Positions 62,848-64,000 of a stretch of DNA of 64,000 nt are shown here, in pieces. The notes beneath the pieces were generated by a model. The model was given only the letters and a program-made list of their open reading frames with translations, made no database searches and was not told the DNA's origin. Origin of the DNA: Ferribacterium limneticum (GTDB lineage: Bacteria > Pseudomonadota > Gammaproteobacteria > Burkholderiales > Rhodocyclaceae); the NCBI RefSeq assembly GCF_020510625.1, contig NZ_CP075191.1, positions 2,580,001 through 2,644,000 of the forward strand, written 5' to 3'. A program made the position numbers and the translations under genes. The number at the start of each line of letters is the position of its first letter. The first letter of the stretch is position 1.

Positions 62848-64000
62848 ATGGCAACAACGCCCTGTACCACCGAGAATTCCGAGAATCTGGCCAACCTGCG
62901 TCGACTGGTCGCTGGCCGCTGGTTCGTACTCGCGGCATTGACGCAGCTTATCCTGATCGTACCCGGCCTGCTTGACATCCCGGTACCGCAGCTTCCCCTC
63001 CTCGGCATCGTTGCCATCGCCGGCATCTTCAATGCGATGGCGCAATGGCGAGTAATCAGGTCAAAAACTGCCAGCACCTGCGAACTGTTCGTCCAGCTGC
63101 TTTTCGACATCGGCGCACTGACGGCGATCGTCTTCTTCAGCGGCGGCGCCGCCAACCCGCTGGTTTCTCTGCTCCTGCCGCCCGTCGCCATCGCCGCCCT
63201 GACGCTGCCGGCGCGCTTCGCGGCCATCGTCAGTGCAGTCGCCATCGCCGCCTACTCCCTGCTGATGGTTTTCTACCTCCCACTGCCGATGCCGGATGCG
63301 ACACGCGCCACCCGCCTGCACCTGATCGGCATGTGGCTGATTTTTGTCCTGTCGGCGGCCATGATCGGCTGGATCATCGTCCGCATGACTCGCCAGATTC
63401 GCGAACGCGATGCCGAACTGGCTACGGCCCGCGAGCAGGCATTGCGCGACGAACGGGTCATGGCCATGGGCACACTGGCCGCCGGCGCGGCTCACGAACT
63501 GGGTACACCACTCGGCACCATGGCCTTGCTCGCCGGCGAACTGGCCAACGACCCAAGCCTGAGCGAGCCCGTACGTGAAGATATCGCGCTGCTCCGCCAG
63601 CAAATCGGCGTCTGCAAGGAAATCATCACCAGCCTGTCGCGCCGCGCCGGGGCCGAACGCCTGGAAAATGCCCCGCTCGAAGCAGCCAATCGCTGGCTGG
63701 ACAGCCTGCGCCAGCGCTGGCATGCGGCACGCCCGCAAGCCAGCAGTCGGCTGATCGTTGCCAGCGATGGCGCGCCTCCCGAAATCCTGGCCGATCCACG
63801 GCTGGAACAGGCCATCCTCAACCTGCTCAACAACGCCGCCAACGCAACGCCCAGCCCACTGGAAGTCCGTCTTGCCTGGTGCACGGACACCCTGGGCATC
63901 GATATCCGCGACCACGGCCCCGGTTTCCCGCCAGAAGTGCTGGAACAGGGCGGGCAAACCAGCTTCCCGGCCCACGAACGCGGCAGCGGTGTCGGCCTGA
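62848..64000 (+). CDS. regB: RegB/PrrB-like redox sensor histidine kinase, partial
   Basis: At least 384 residues, cut by the window edge. About six membrane helices in residues 17-180 with SGGAANPLVSLLL, close to the RegB quinone-binding heptad GGxxNP. The H box MGTLAAGAAHELGTPLGTMA is the RegB type. A cysteine in IGVCKEIITSL lies exactly 40 residues after the His, the spacing of the redox-active Cys265 to His225 in RegB. The ATPase domain is seen to ERGSGVGL. It should sense quinone or oxygen and phosphorylate RegA, which would be just past the edge. Confidence 0.88.
   Translation, partial: MATTPCTTENSENLANLRRLVAGRWFVLAALTQLILIVPGLLDIPVPQLPLLGIVAIAGIFNAMAQWRVIRSKTASTCELFVQLLFDIGALTAIVFFSGGAANPLVSLLLPPVAIAALTLPARFAAIVSAVAIAAYSLLMVFYLPLPMPDATRATRLHLIGMWLIFVLSAAMIGWIIVRMTRQIRERDAELATAREQALRDERVMAMGTLAAGAAHELGTPLGTMALLAGELANDPSLSEPVREDIALLRQQIGVCKEIITSLSRRAGAERLENAPLEAANRWLDSLRQRWHAARPQASSRLIVASDGAPPEILADPRLEQAILNLLNNAANATPSPLEVRLAWCTDTLGIDIRDHGPGFPPEVLEQGGQTSFPAHERGSGVGL

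Overview
The window looks like a chromosomal segment of a betaproteobacterium of the Rhodocyclales type (Dechloromonas/Azonexus-like). This is inferred from gene families and synteny, because no rRNA or other marker is present. The backbone is GC-rich with dense operons. It carries a class I PHA cluster, ilvBN with a valine leader, menB-menC, Acs with a two-part acetate-type symporter, bacteriohemerythrin, cytochrome c4, a RegB-like redox kinase, and the conserved blocks bamD/rluD/pgeF and gloB/methyltransferase/rnhA/dnaQ.

Positions 1-9175 are an accessory region ending against the 3' end of a tRNA-Ser(GGA) gene. It holds two direct copies of one IS5-family element: the right half of one at 1-413 and a complete one at 7271-8106. 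Around them are a DUF932 gene, a glycine-zipper protein, a small membrane redox operon (ferric-reductase-like flavoprotein plus cytochrome b5-like protein), an inovirus Gp2-like protein, an AlpA-like regulator, AT-rich DNA with a 38-bp perfect palindrome, and one AT-rich gene that appears to have been split by the IS and by a one-base frameshift.

Positions 9302-23334 form a long minus-strand module for acetate or short-chain carboxylate sensing and uptake: Acs, a transporter-histidine kinase fusion (CrbS-like), an output-less receiver, a kinase-like protein fused to a DnaQ-type exonuclease, two GlnD-like (DUF294) nucleotidyltransferase proteins, a second exonuclease-fold protein that has lost its catalytic residues, and the symporter with its DUF4212 subunit. 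Having nucleotidyltransferases and nucleases between a sensor and a transporter suggests a nucleotide-based control circuit. This is the least explained system in the window.

Positions 23607-38562 hold a UPF0114 protein, class I fumarase, an anchored zincin, a CorA-like protein, signalling proteins (one with dead receiver and GGDEF domains), a MASE3 hybrid kinase, ilvBN under apparent valine/leucine attenuation, PilZ, bacteriohemerythrin with an FNR-like box, menBC and the remains of a receiver gene. Positions 38776-42779 are phaR, two phaB paralogues and phaC.

Positions 43102-64000 contain a ZIP transporter, pgeF-rluD divergent from bamD, an operon of DUF748 protein, rmuC, DUF3293 protein and a Ser/Thr kinase-HDOD-GAF fusion, c-di-GMP and CheY-like signalling genes, gloB/methyltransferase/rnhA/dnaQ, a lipase-like hydrolase, M18 aminopeptidase, an isoprenylcysteine-methyltransferase-like protein, cytochrome c4, and a RegB-like kinase cut by the window edge. 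No CRISPR array, rRNA, or integrase gene was seen.
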